Positions 7,735 to 15,752 of a stretch of 64,000 bases of DNA are shown here, piece after piece. The DNA is from Roseivirga pacifica. GTDB lineage: Bacteria > Bacteroidota > Bacteroidia > Cytophagales > Cyclobacteriaceae. Position 1 is the first letter of the stretch; every line of letters starts with the position of its first letter. A model generated the notes under the pieces. The model was not told the DNA's origin. It made no database searches and was given only the letters and a program-made list of their open reading frames with translations. A program made the translations under genes and the position numbers. Location of the stretch: contig NZ_FOIR01000001.1 in the NCBI RefSeq assembly GCF_900111145.1, forward strand, positions 317,501-381,500. The letters are read 5' to 3'.

Positions 7735-8031
7735 ATGAAAAAATTAAAACTTGTACTTGGGTTTGCGGTAATAGTAGCTGTAATGGCCCTAAACGTTAAT
7801 GTACTCTCCGCTGATGGTGAGTTTAGCTTTAACATCACTGAAAACTTGGCTTTTGCCCAAGCCACTGGTGAAGATCCAAAGCCATGTTGGGAAAACATTA
7901 TACCAGGAGGAAATTTTTATAATGTTATTTGGTGCGAAGATGGAGTAAACTGCACTTATTGGGATGATGCCATTGATGTGAGTGAACTCAATGACTGTGT
8001 CGATAATCCGATAATTGTAGGCCCATATTAA
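7735..8031 (+). CDS. NVEALA-like secreted peptide precursor
   Basis: A 98-residue precursor with a basic start and hydrophobic core (residues 1-26), then a linker containing ITENLAFAQATG. The segment ENLAFAQ resembles the NVEALA signature found near the processing site of Bacteroidota NVEALA peptides, and AFA just before Gln42 is a good type I signal-peptidase site. The remaining 57 residues hold four cysteines (51, 67, 73, 88), enough for two disulfides, with many acidic and aromatic residues. A short signal peptidase gene precedes it, and propeller and redoxin genes follow after 21 bases. The NVEALA assignment rests on motif and context only. Confidence 0.65.
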   Translation: MKKLKLVLGFAVIVAVMALNVNVLSADGEFSFNITENLAFAQATGEDPKPCWENIIPGGNFYNVIWCEDGVNCTYWDDAIDVSELNDCVDNPIIVGPY

Positions 8032-8052
8032 GAAGAACTTTACCATCAAGCC

Positions 8053-9171
8053 ATGTACAAACTAATGCAGCCTGCTAAGTATCTATTGTTCATTTTTCTA
8101 ATTAGTTGCAACAAAGGTACTCTAGAAAAAAGAAATGGCTTGGTGGATTCCTTCCCCATTGAAATTGATGCTTCGGACTACATCGATTCAATTCAACTTA
8201 TTCATACTACTTTACAACCCATGGCCATGGCCATATCATCAAGGCACACATTTATCCTTAATAAAGCCCCTTATGAATCTATAAAAGTCTACTCCACAGA
8301 TTCTCTCAGGTATCTCGGTTCTTTTGGATATGAAGGTCAGGGCCCTGGGGATTTTGAATTCTACAGACTTAATGGCTCAGGGTTTAATTTAGGAAACAAT
8401 GGAAAAACACTTTTAGTACAGGACTATAAGTACCTAAGGACCATTCCAATAAATGATATTGAGAATAAACTAGCTAATAATAATCTCGCCATTGAGTACA
8501 AGTTCACAATCCCAGGAAGTCTAATTCCCTTTAATGATGTCTATTTAATAGGTTCAACTCATTTTTTAGGGAAAGTAGGATTCTCGCCTAAGCATTTTAA
8601 GGAATTCTTACCCGTTCAAGCCTCTATTTCTGATGTAATTGACTACCCAAAAAGAGTTAATTACATTCCCAAAGAGGCAAATCACCATCTTTATTGGAGT
8701 CACTTTGATACTAGCATAGACGCTAAACATGGTGTTTTGGCTTATATGCGATTTCCCATGGTTCGAATATTTGATATTGAATCTCAAAAATCCAAATACA
8801 TTGAATTCCAACCAAAAAATAAACAGATTGAAAACATTAAGGTTGCTGGTAATGGAAAGTCTGTGGACAATTCAAAAATGTTCTCTTATTACTTCAACGT
8901 TGAGGTTTCGGACAACAGAATTTATGCTCTCTATCAGGAAAGCATTTTGATAAGAGATTCAGGTACCGGTAAGCTATCTTATAAATCCGAACAACCACCA
9001 GCACTACATGTATATGACTGGAACGGTAATCCGGTGATGAAAATTACAATGCCTACATGGATGGGAATTTATAACGTATCTCCAGATGATTCCCTCCTAT
9101 ATTTTATGCACCCAGAAAAGGATAGTCTAGTATATAAAATCAATCTTAATCAATTAAATGAACACCAATAA
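8053..9171 (+). CDS. Six-bladed beta-propeller (TolB-like) lipoprotein
   Basis: A 372-residue lipoprotein with a lipobox at LFIFLISC (about residue 19). The body shows propeller-style repeats: IDSIQLIHTTL, then YSTDSLRYLGSFGYEGQGPGDF (about residues 80-100), ending HVYDWNGNPVMKITMP and SPDDSLLYFMHPEKDSLVYKI. The GxxGxGPGDF sequence is characteristic of the TolB-like/BF-type 6-bladed propeller families that accompany NVEALA peptides in Bacteroidota. The cell location is inferred to be periplasmic or outer-membrane anchored. It overlaps the next gene by 14 bases. A likely degraded relative lies at 6712-6918. Confidence 0.8.
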   Translation: MYKLMQPAKYLLFIFLISCNKGTLEKRNGLVDSFPIEIDASDYIDSIQLIHTTLQPMAMAISSRHTFILNKAPYESIKVYSTDSLRYLGSFGYEGQGPGDFEFYRLNGSGFNLGNNGKTLLVQDYKYLRTIPINDIENKLANNNLAIEYKFTIPGSLIPFNDVYLIGSTHFLGKVGFSPKHFKEFLPVQASISDVIDYPKRVNYIPKEANHHLYWSHFDTSIDAKHGVLAYMRFPMVRIFDIESQKSKYIEFQPKNKQIENIKVAGNGKSVDNSKMFSYYFNVEVSDNRIYALYQESILIRDSGTGKLSYKSEQPPALHVYDWNGNPVMKITMPTWMGIYNVSPDDSLLYFMHPEKDSLVYKINLNQLNEHQ

Positions 9172-9763
9172 GCTTCTTATCTTCAGCTTGATATTATTGT
9201 TAATACTTAATGCCATTTGTTTAAATCAAGTATCGAGTTCCCGAAAAAAAGCAGAAACACTGCAAAACACCCTAAATCAAAAGGAGGTTAGTCATCAGAA
9301 CAATATTGACTTTTATGAAAGCATTATCCGTGCTAGCACATCTGATGTAAAAGTTAGTATCGAAGTAATTAATGGTGTAAAGGAACAATACCCCGAAAGA
9401 AAACAGTTACTTGAAATTGATGAGAACAAGGTAGTTTTCTTTTTCAATGAAGGAAGCTGTGGAAGTTGTATTTTGAAGGCATTTCAAGACCTTTTGGCAC
9501 TATCTGAAAATATTTCTCCAGATAATATATTGGTTTTTACCCCGTCTAAGTATGAATCTGATCTAGTCGATCCGGAATCCTATGAATTCCCTGTTTTTTA
9601 TGTTGAGTCACTAGGATTAAACAGTGAAGAACTAAATCAACCATTCATTTTTATGGCAAACTCTAAATGGGAGGTTCAGTCAATGTTTTTCCCTGATTTG
9701 TTCGAGGACATGAGGTACGAATATTTTGGCAAAATTCTGCCTAAGTATTTTCTGTTTAAATAG
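9158..9763 (+). CDS. Membrane-anchored thioredoxin-fold protein (CxxC)
   Basis: A 201-residue protein with a single N-terminal membrane anchor (about residues 5-25), a short coiled-coil linker, and a domain starting at KVVFFFNEGSCGSCILKAF that matches the beta-strand plus CxxC active site of redoxins (CGSC near residues 101-104). The rest lacks a clear cis-Pro motif, although NQPFIFMAN is a candidate, so the fold is probable rather than certain. The start ATG lies inside the propeller gene. As partner of a four-cysteine peptide, a disulfide-forming or -isomerising role is an attractive inference. Confidence 0.68.
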   Translation: MNTNKLLIFSLILLLILNAICLNQVSSSRKKAETLQNTLNQKEVSHQNNIDFYESIIRASTSDVKVSIEVINGVKEQYPERKQLLEIDENKVVFFFNEGSCGSCILKAFQDLLALSENISPDNILVFTPSKYESDLVDPESYEFPVFYVESLGLNSEELNQPFIFMANSKWEVQSMFFPDLFEDMRYEYFGKILPKYFLFK

Positions 9764-9853
9764 CTTTATTCAACAAGTGAACCACTAACCCACAAGCCTT
9801 TTGTGCGCTAGGGGTTTTTCACGTAAATTCCGCTCCTCATAACTTTTTTGAAC

Positions 9854-12379
9854 ATGAAAAAAATCTTACTCCTAGCATTATCGCTATGCCTGGTTAGTAC
9901 TGGCTTATTTGGTCAGTCGCTCAAAAGCCCCGATGAGTTTTTGGGTTATGAACTCGGTACGCGCTTTACACCACACCACAAAGTAGTGGCCTATTACGAA
10001 TATGTAGCCGCACAGCTTTCTAATGTGAAAACTGAGCGATACGGCCAAACCAATGAACTTCGCCCATTAATGGTTGCCTACCTGTCTTCTCAGGAAAACA
10101 TGGACAACTGGGAACAAATAAGAACCGACAACCTTAAGCGCACTCACCTAATAGATGGCGATCCGGTTGGTCCTAAAAAAGGAATTGTTTGGTTGAGCTA
10201 CAATGTACACGGCAACGAGGCCAACTCTACTGAAACTTCCATGAAAACGCTTTATGAATTGGCCAGACCTGACAATTCAGAGGCTAAAGCATGGTTAGAA
10301 AATACTGTGGTTGTTATGGATCCATGTATCAACCCTGACGGTCGCGACCGTTATGCCAACTGGATCAACCAAGTGATTGGTACCACACCAAACCCTAGCT
10401 TAGATGCCAAAGAGCACCAAGAGCCGTGGCCAGGCGGTAGACCAAACCACTACCTTTTCGACCTAAACCGCGACTGGGCATGGCAAAAGCAAATAGAGTC
10501 GCAGCAGCGCATGAAGCTGTACAACACTATTATGCCGCACGTTCACGTAGATTTTCACGAGCAAGGATTTAACAGCCCATACTACTTCGCTCCGGCTGCA
10601 GAGCCAATTCACGAGCAGGTAACCGACTGGCAGCGCGAGTTCCAAGACATGATTGGTAGAAACCACGCCAAATACTTCGATGAGAATAGCTGGTTGTTCT
10701 TTACCAAAGAAAGCTTCGATATTCTTTACCCTAGTTATGGCGACTCGTACCCAATGTACAACGGTGCCATTGGTATGACTTACGAGCAAGGTGGACACAG
10801 CATGGGCGGTGTAGCTGTGGAGACAGAAGAAGGCGATACACTAACGCTTGCCGATAGAATTGCACATCACCATACCACTGGTATGAGTACTGTGGAAATG
10901 GCTGCGAAGAATTCTGAGCGCATGGTAGATGAGTTTGCTACTTACTTCGACAATGCGGTGAACAACCCAAAAGCAAAGTATAAAACTTATGTAATTAGAG
11001 GCACTAATCACCCAGACAAGCTGAAGCAGTTAGAGCAGTTCTTAAAAACGCATCAGATTGCTTACGGAACTGGCTCTAGCAAAAAAGGCTTTTCAGCATT
11101 CGACTTTAAAACGGGTGAAGATGGTAGTGTGAGCATTGAGAATGGTGACATCTTAATCTCGGCTAACCAACCAAAAGCGGTTTTGGTGCAAGCTTTCTTC
11201 GAACCAAAAACCTACGCCAGTATTAACGATACTTACGACATCACAGCATGGTCTGTACCTTATATGTTAGGTTTAGAAGCTTACGCTACCGAAATGGAAA
11301 TTCCGGTATCAGAAGGCGAATTCCTTCAGCACGAGCGCCAGGTAGAAGTTTCAGGAACTCCTGCGGCTTACTTAGCTAAGTGGGAGACATTGCAGGACGC
11401 GAAATTCTTAGGTGACCTATTAGAGGCAGATATTAAGCTAAGGTTTGCGGTTGAAGAGTTTACCGTGGCCGGAAGAACTTACGCTCCGGGTACATTGATC
11501 ATTACCCGCAAAGGCAACCGACACATGGGCAGTAAATTTGACGAGATTGTAAAAGGTAAGGCTGCCGAACTAGGAAGGGACCTTTACGCCACACCGACCA
11601 CTTTTGTTGATGGCGGTAAAGACTTCGGTTCCAACAATGTGCCTTTCATGCATAAGCCAAAAATTGCTGTGCTACGAGGCGATGGCGTTTCTTCATTGGC
11701 CTTTGGTGAGTTCTGGTACTTTATGGAGCAAGAGTTGGGTTACCCAATCACTATGATTGATACAGATGCCATTGGAAGAACCGACATGAGCAATTACAAT
11801 GTGTTGGTGTTGCCTTCTGGTTCTTACGGCAGAGCATTTAACGAAAGTCAAATGAATGACTTGAAATCATGGATTCGCGGTGGCGGAAAAGTATTGGCCT
11901 TCGAAAGAGCCATTGGTTCTTTTGCCGGAAAAGATGGTTTCCAATTGAAGCGCAAAACCAGTGACGACAAAAAGTCTGATGAAGAAAAAGAAGCTGATGC
12001 ACTTACACCATATGCAGACAGGGGCGATAAGTACGAAGATTTCCGCTTGCCGGGTGCTATTTTCAAACTGAAAGTGGACAACACGCACCCAATGGGCTTT
12101 GGTTATGAGGACACTTACTTTACCATTAAAAACAACAGCACGCCATACGAATATCTGCCAAATGGTTGGAACGTAGGCATTATAGAAAGTGCCGAGTCGC
12201 ATGTGGCTGGTGTAGCCGGAGAAAAGGTGAAAGAGAACCTTGGCAAATCGGTTGTATTTGGTGTTGAAAACATGGGCGGTGGCGCAGTAATTTACTTTGC
12301 CGACAACCCGCTTTTCCGTGCCTTCTGGGAAAACGGAAAAATGTTTGTAGCCAACGCATTATTTATGGTTGGGCAGTAA
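9854..12379 (+). CDS. M14 zinc carboxypeptidase with C-terminal GATase-like domain
   Basis: An 841-residue exported peptidase. The signal peptide is residues 1-20 (ending GLFGQ). The M14 domain carries the zinc ligands in HGNEANSTE (HxxE) and VDFHEQGF, with DLNRDWAWQ between them; EQGG near residue 312 is a candidate catalytic-Glu region. The second half (from about residue 595, KIAVLRGDGVSSLAFGEFW) looks like the glutamine-amidotransferase/DJ-1-like fold often fused to this M14 subfamily in Bacteroidota. I use the ATG at 9854 rather than the TTG two codons upstream. It is monocistronic and ends at a strong nested hairpin. Confidence 0.88.
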   Translation: MKKILLLALSLCLVSTGLFGQSLKSPDEFLGYELGTRFTPHHKVVAYYEYVAAQLSNVKTERYGQTNELRPLMVAYLSSQENMDNWEQIRTDNLKRTHLIDGDPVGPKKGIVWLSYNVHGNEANSTETSMKTLYELARPDNSEAKAWLENTVVVMDPCINPDGRDRYANWINQVIGTTPNPSLDAKEHQEPWPGGRPNHYLFDLNRDWAWQKQIESQQRMKLYNTIMPHVHVDFHEQGFNSPYYFAPAAEPIHEQVTDWQREFQDMIGRNHAKYFDENSWLFFTKESFDILYPSYGDSYPMYNGAIGMTYEQGGHSMGGVAVETEEGDTLTLADRIAHHHTTGMSTVEMAAKNSERMVDEFATYFDNAVNNPKAKYKTYVIRGTNHPDKLKQLEQFLKTHQIAYGTGSSKKGFSAFDFKTGEDGSVSIENGDILISANQPKAVLVQAFFEPKTYASINDTYDITAWSVPYMLGLEAYATEMEIPVSEGEFLQHERQVEVSGTPAAYLAKWETLQDAKFLGDLLEADIKLRFAVEEFTVAGRTYAPGTLIITRKGNRHMGSKFDEIVKGKAAELGRDLYATPTTFVDGGKDFGSNNVPFMHKPKIAVLRGDGVSSLAFGEFWYFMEQELGYPITMIDTDAIGRTDMSNYNVLVLPSGSYGRAFNESQMNDLKSWIRGGGKVLAFERAIGSFAGKDGFQLKRKTSDDKKSDEEKEADALTPYADRGDKYEDFRLPGAIFKLKVDNTHPMGFGYEDTYFTIKNNSTPYEYLPNGWNVGIIESAESHVAGVAGEKVKENLGKSVVFGVENMGGGAVIYFADNPLFRAFWENGKMFVANALFMVGQ

Positions 12380-12397
12380 GGCTTAACCACACTATTT

Positions 12398-12461
12398 AAC
12401 GACTCGAGAAGTTAAAAGGACCGTGATTCCCGGGAATGACGCGCCAACTTCTCGAGTCGTT
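12398..12461 (+). terminator. Perfect 16-bp stem with nested palindrome
   Basis: AACGACTCGAGAAGTT at 12398-12413 pairs perfectly with its reverse complement at 12446-12461, followed by TTCTTTTATT. The 32-base loop itself contains TTCCCGGGAA (12427-12436). It lies 19 bases after the M14 peptidase stop and is the probable terminator; the nested arm is unusual. Confidence 0.65.
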
Positions 12462-12671
12462 TTCTTTTATTCACACCCTCGAAAAATTTCCTAAAATTTC
12501 TTCACTTTTTTTGCACTCCGTAGCAATCTATAACTAATTATTTCGTTATATAATCGAGACTTCCGGAAAGACTCAACCACCAAACCCAAAACCCCATTAC
12601 ATCACGCCTGTTCTACTGCTGCCAACCACGGCATTAGCACGCTATGTTTAACCCGTAAAATTGAGAATCAA

Positions 12672-13583
12672 ATGAAACAAACAATGAAAGTTGGTATGGT
12701 ATTGCTGGGCGCATTAACCATTGCCATGTGGTTCGGAATGTCTTCCATCAACAAAAAAAAAGAAGCCCTAAGCGCCAATATAGAGCAGCTCGAAAGAAAG
12801 AGTTTACAGAAGGAATTGGTGTATGAAGAAATGATTGGCCTGATAGATGAAGTAGAGGGGCAGTTAGATGAAATCGTAACGCGAGAATCGCTGATTTACG
12901 GCCAAAGAACGGAGGCTTTTCAAGGTGACCAGAAAACTAAAATGCTCAAGGAAATTGGCGCCATTGACGAACTGATTGTTCGTTCTAACGAGAACATTAT
13001 TTCTTTAAATGACAAGATCAAAAGTTCTGATTTGAAGCTGGGCGTTTTTCAAAAGCGCATTAATGCCTTGCAAGCAGACCTAACAGATAGGGTAACGCAA
13101 ATCACTGGCTTGAAAGAAGAGTTGGTAGCCAAAGATGAAGCACTGGCCTTTTTAATGAATCAGACCGATTCGCTTAATCAGTCAATCGACCAGTATATGG
13201 CCGACCTTGGTCAAAAGCGTCTTGAAATCACGCAACTTACAGCCTCCAATAACGAGTTGAATAAAGGATACTTGGCCATTGGCACATTTCAAGACTTAAA
13301 AACCAAAGGCGTAGTAGATAAAGAAGGCGGATTCTTGGGTTTGCTGGGTCGTAAAGTAGCCCTACAAGAAGATGCGGAAATCACAGAGTTTATGACCATC
13401 GATAAGCGCGAAATAAACCGTATTCCGGTAGCGGCTACCGACCTAGCATTAATAAGCGAGCACCCTAGTAATTCGTACCGCATACTACCAGGAGCGAATG
13501 AAACAGAAAAAGTATTGGAGATTGTTGACCCTGAAGCCTTCTGGCAGATCTCTAAATACTTGGTGATATCGAAGAAAAGTTGA
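12672..13583 (+). CDS. Membrane-anchored coiled-coil protein, unknown function
   Basis: A 303-residue protein with one N-terminal hydrophobic segment (about residues 6-24) and a long Lys/Glu/Leu/Gln-rich coiled coil up to about residue 200. The C-terminal 100 residues form a compact, probably beta-rich domain (IGTFQDLKTKGVVDKEGGFLG, later EHPSNSYRILPG and DPEAFWQISKYLVI). The arrangement suggests a protein tethered to the inner or outer membrane with a periplasmic spacer. Similar proteins are widespread and unnamed in Bacteroidota. It is flanked by terminator hairpins on both sides and so is probably transcribed alone. Confidence 0.75.
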   Translation: MKQTMKVGMVLLGALTIAMWFGMSSINKKKEALSANIEQLERKSLQKELVYEEMIGLIDEVEGQLDEIVTRESLIYGQRTEAFQGDQKTKMLKEIGAIDELIVRSNENIISLNDKIKSSDLKLGVFQKRINALQADLTDRVTQITGLKEELVAKDEALAFLMNQTDSLNQSIDQYMADLGQKRLEITQLTASNNELNKGYLAIGTFQDLKTKGVVDKEGGFLGLLGRKVALQEDAEITEFMTIDKREINRIPVAATDLALISEHPSNSYRILPGANETEKVLEIVDPEAFWQISKYLVISKKS

Positions 13584-13601
13584 GTTGAGTGTTGGTTGGT
13601 G

Positions 13602-13655
13602 TTTCCCGAACAAGTCGGGAACCCTGGTGTCTGCTAGCAATGGCAGACACTTTTT
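13602..13655 (+). terminator. Intrinsic terminator after the coiled-coil gene
   Basis: A small TTCCCGA/TCGGGAA hairpin (13603-13621) is followed by a perfect 8-bp stem GTGTCTGC/GCAGACAC (13627-13650) with an eight-base loop and a TTTTT run at 13651-13655. The second hairpin is a textbook Rho-independent terminator. Confidence 0.75.
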
Positions 13656-13670
13656 GTTAACTTAAATTCA

Positions 13671-14396
13671 ATGAACACCTGCAAACTATGCCATCGAGAA
13701 AGCGTTTTATGCAAGTCTCACATCGTACCAAACTTTATGCTTAAGGATATCAAAGATAATGGTATCATGAAGTCCTATAGTGAAGACTCTTATCCCAAAA
13801 AAAGACCCGCTGGCTTTTGGGAAAGATTATTATGTAGAGACTGTGAGGAAAAACTACAAAAACTGGAAGATTATGCGGCACATGTACTATATGGCTCCAA
13901 AAAGTTTGCCCCTATCAATTGCCAGAGTCTTGTTTCAAAGGATGGCATCACATACAAAGAATGTTTCAATATTCATTACACTAAATTCAAAGTCTTTCTT
14001 CTCAGTTTAATTTGGAGAATGAGTATTACCACGGAAGACTTCTTTAAAGAGGTTGACCTTGGTATACATGAAGAGGCAATGCGCATGATTATATTGAATT
14101 TTGATACCCTTAGCTCTGATAAGTATCCAGTCCTAATCATGGACATCGGATCTCAAAATAAAATAATCAAAGGAACAATGGAATCCCCTAGGAGGCATAG
14201 AAAATCTTACAAGACCTACTATTCACTAAAGCTATCGGGCTTCATGTACATTTTTTACATTACTAAAGACTCAATTGACGAAAGCTTTTTACCCCTATGC
14301 ATAAATGAAACAGAAAAGCTAACCATTGTAAATTCTTCCGGATACACCACAACGAAGTTTCTAAAGGAATTAAAAAAGGCCTCCGACAAATTATAA
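13671..14396 (+). CDS. Zinc-ribbon/HNH-like protein, unknown function
   Basis: A 241-residue protein opening with a CxxC (CKLC, residues 4-7), then SHIVPNFML at residues 17-25 and a second CxxC (CRDC, about residues 55-58). CxxC...SHxxP...CxxC is the zinc-binding frame seen in HNH-type endonuclease domains, but no clear catalytic HNN downstream can be identified, so nuclease activity is uncertain. The rest is lysine-rich and probably alpha/beta. By eye it is much more AT-rich than the flanking genes, which suggests recent acquisition. It is followed by a 10-bp perfect hairpin at 14457-14480. Confidence 0.65.
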   Translation: MNTCKLCHRESVLCKSHIVPNFMLKDIKDNGIMKSYSEDSYPKKRPAGFWERLLCRDCEEKLQKLEDYAAHVLYGSKKFAPINCQSLVSKDGITYKECFNIHYTKFKVFLLSLIWRMSITTEDFFKEVDLGIHEEAMRMIILNFDTLSSDKYPVLIMDIGSQNKIIKGTMESPRRHRKSYKTYYSLKLSGFMYIFYITKDSIDESFLPLCINETEKLTIVNSSGYTTTKFLKELKKASDKL

Positions 14397-14456
14397 AGAC
14401 GCCTGATACAATTGCTGCCTTCACCCTCTGTTAGTGTTATCATCAACGGGCAACGA

Positions 14457-14480
14457 GTTGTTGGTGACAACACCAACAAC
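14457..14480 (+). terminator. 10-bp perfect hairpin
   Basis: GTTGTTGGTG at 14457-14466 pairs with CACCAACAAC at 14471-14480 around a 4-base loop. No T run follows, so a terminator role for the upstream HNH-like gene is only moderately supported. Confidence 0.4.
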
Positions 14481-14547
14481 GGAATGAGGTCCCCTTGATT
14501 TCTCCATCCCTGAAGGGTATTCTGGTATCAACACCAAAAGCTTTTAC

Positions 14548-14555
14548 TATTTTTG
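14548..14555 (+). promoter_or_regulatory. TAnnTTTG -7 box abutting the methyltransferase ATG
   Basis: TATTTTTG matches the Bacteroidota -7 consensus TAnnTTTG exactly and ends 4 bases before the ATG at 14560. Transcription would start at or next to the start codon, giving a nearly leaderless mRNA. No good TTTG -33 element is seen at 19 bases. Confidence 0.4.
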
Positions 14556-14559
14556 CGCC

Positions 14560-15093
14560 ATGCGAAAACTGAAGAACGAGGAGCTTAACCGCCTAAGCCC
14601 GGAAGAATTTGAGTCGACTGAGAAAAACCCTATCGTTTTGGTGCTCGACAATGTGCGCAGCATGCACAATGTAGGCTCGGCTTTTCGCACTGGTGATGCC
14701 TTTGCCGTTGAAGAAATTGTGCTTTGCGGAATTACCGCTACACCTCCACATCGTGAAATCCATAAAACTGCCCTAGGCGCTACCGACACGGTAAAATGGA
14801 AACACGAAAAAGACACTGTAGCAGCATGCAAGGCACTTCAGGCTGAAGGCTATAGACTATTAGCCGTTGAGCAAGCTGATAATTCTACTTCCTTAGAGAC
14901 ATTTTCACCACAAGCCGATGAAAAACTGGCCCTAGTTTTCGGTAACGAAGTTTTTGGTGTAGCCGATGAGGTTATCACTATGGCCGATGGTTGCCTTGAA
15001 ATTCCGCAATATGGCACCAAGCATTCACTAAACATATCGGTGAGTATTGGCGTAGTGGTTTGGGATGTTGTGAGTAAAATGGGGAATAGTTGA
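14560..15093 (+). CDS. SpoU/TrmH family RNA methyltransferase
   Basis: A 177-residue SPOUT enzyme with all three motifs of the 2'-O-ribose methyltransferases: VLDNVRSMHNVGSAFRTGD near residue 27 (motif 1), LALVFGNEVFGV near residue 125 (motif 2), and IPQYGTKHSLNISVSIGVV near the C-terminus (motif 3, S-adenosylmethionine knot). It is a compact catalytic domain without the N-terminal extension of RlmB, so a tRNA or rRNA 2'-O-methylation role is likely but the target base is unknown. Confidence 0.88.
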   Translation: MRKLKNEELNRLSPEEFESTEKNPIVLVLDNVRSMHNVGSAFRTGDAFAVEEIVLCGITATPPHREIHKTALGATDTVKWKHEKDTVAACKALQAEGYRLLAVEQADNSTSLETFSPQADEKLALVFGNEVFGVADEVITMADGCLEIPQYGTKHSLNISVSIGVVVWDVVSKMGNS

Positions 15094-15113
15094 TTGGCAA
15101 AATCTTTTAGTGG

Positions 15114-15143
15114 TTTGTCAATTGGAATGTTGCCATATCTTTG
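15114..15143 (+). promoter_or_regulatory. Bacteroidota-type promoter (TTTG-N18-TAnnTTTG)
   Basis: TTTG at 15114-15117 (-33) and TATCTTTG at 15136-15143 (-7, full match to TAnnTTTG) are separated by 18 bases. The start ATG at 15167 lies 23 bases after the -7 box, giving a short leader. Confidence 0.55.
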
Positions 15144-15166
15144 AGTATCTAAAAGGTTAAAAATCA

Positions 15167-15616
15167 ATGAAAGACATAAGCAACAAGGGCAAAGTAAACC
15201 GCTTTAAGTTTTTACTTTATTTCTACGGTCTGTTCGTAGTATTCATTTTCGTCTACCGCTTTATCATTTCGCCTGAGCTACCCAATCTAATTCTAATAGC
15301 TGCATTTGCTCCATTATTTGGCTTTATGTCGTCCTTTATTAACTGGCCGGTTTACATATTGGCTGCCGAAGCTGAGGAAGGTCTGCTCATTAAATCGCAG
15401 AAGCTGTTCTCCAAAAAGCAGACCTCGCTTTTGGTCACCAAATACAACTTCGATAGTTATTTTGAAACAGATCATCTACACATTGGTCTGAATGTGCTAG
15501 ACGAAAACGACAAGCTTAAAAAGCATAAAATAAAAGTGAGCTGGATGCGCCTAAAAGACCTTCGCGCTTTAGAAGAAAAGCTCAGGGAAATCAACCCATA
15601 TGCTCCGGTGAAGTAA
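15167..15616 (+). CDS. Small membrane protein with PH-like C-terminal half
   Basis: A 149-residue protein with two membrane segments (about residues 14-31 and 37-62) and then about 80 residues that alternate short strands and a final helix (KDLRALEEKLREINPY). The layout resembles the two-helix plus pleckstrin-like proteins of Bacteroidota, but no family is recognised. It is preceded by a good promoter and has no downstream partner on the same strand. Confidence 0.65.
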   Translation: MKDISNKGKVNRFKFLLYFYGLFVVFIFVYRFIISPELPNLILIAAFAPLFGFMSSFINWPVYILAAEAEEGLLIKSQKLFSKKQTSLLVTKYNFDSYFETDHLHIGLNVLDENDKLKKHKIKVSWMRLKDLRALEEKLREINPYAPVK

Positions 15617-15752
15617 TACAGCGCATTGAGACCAAGTTTTATTTATAAGTCATTTCGAAGAAGGCACCACTGAGAAATGTTCTTCGTGGATAAGATCTCT
15701 CCCTATATATTAAAAGCTTTCTTCGAGTTCAAGCATAACCTCTACACTACTT

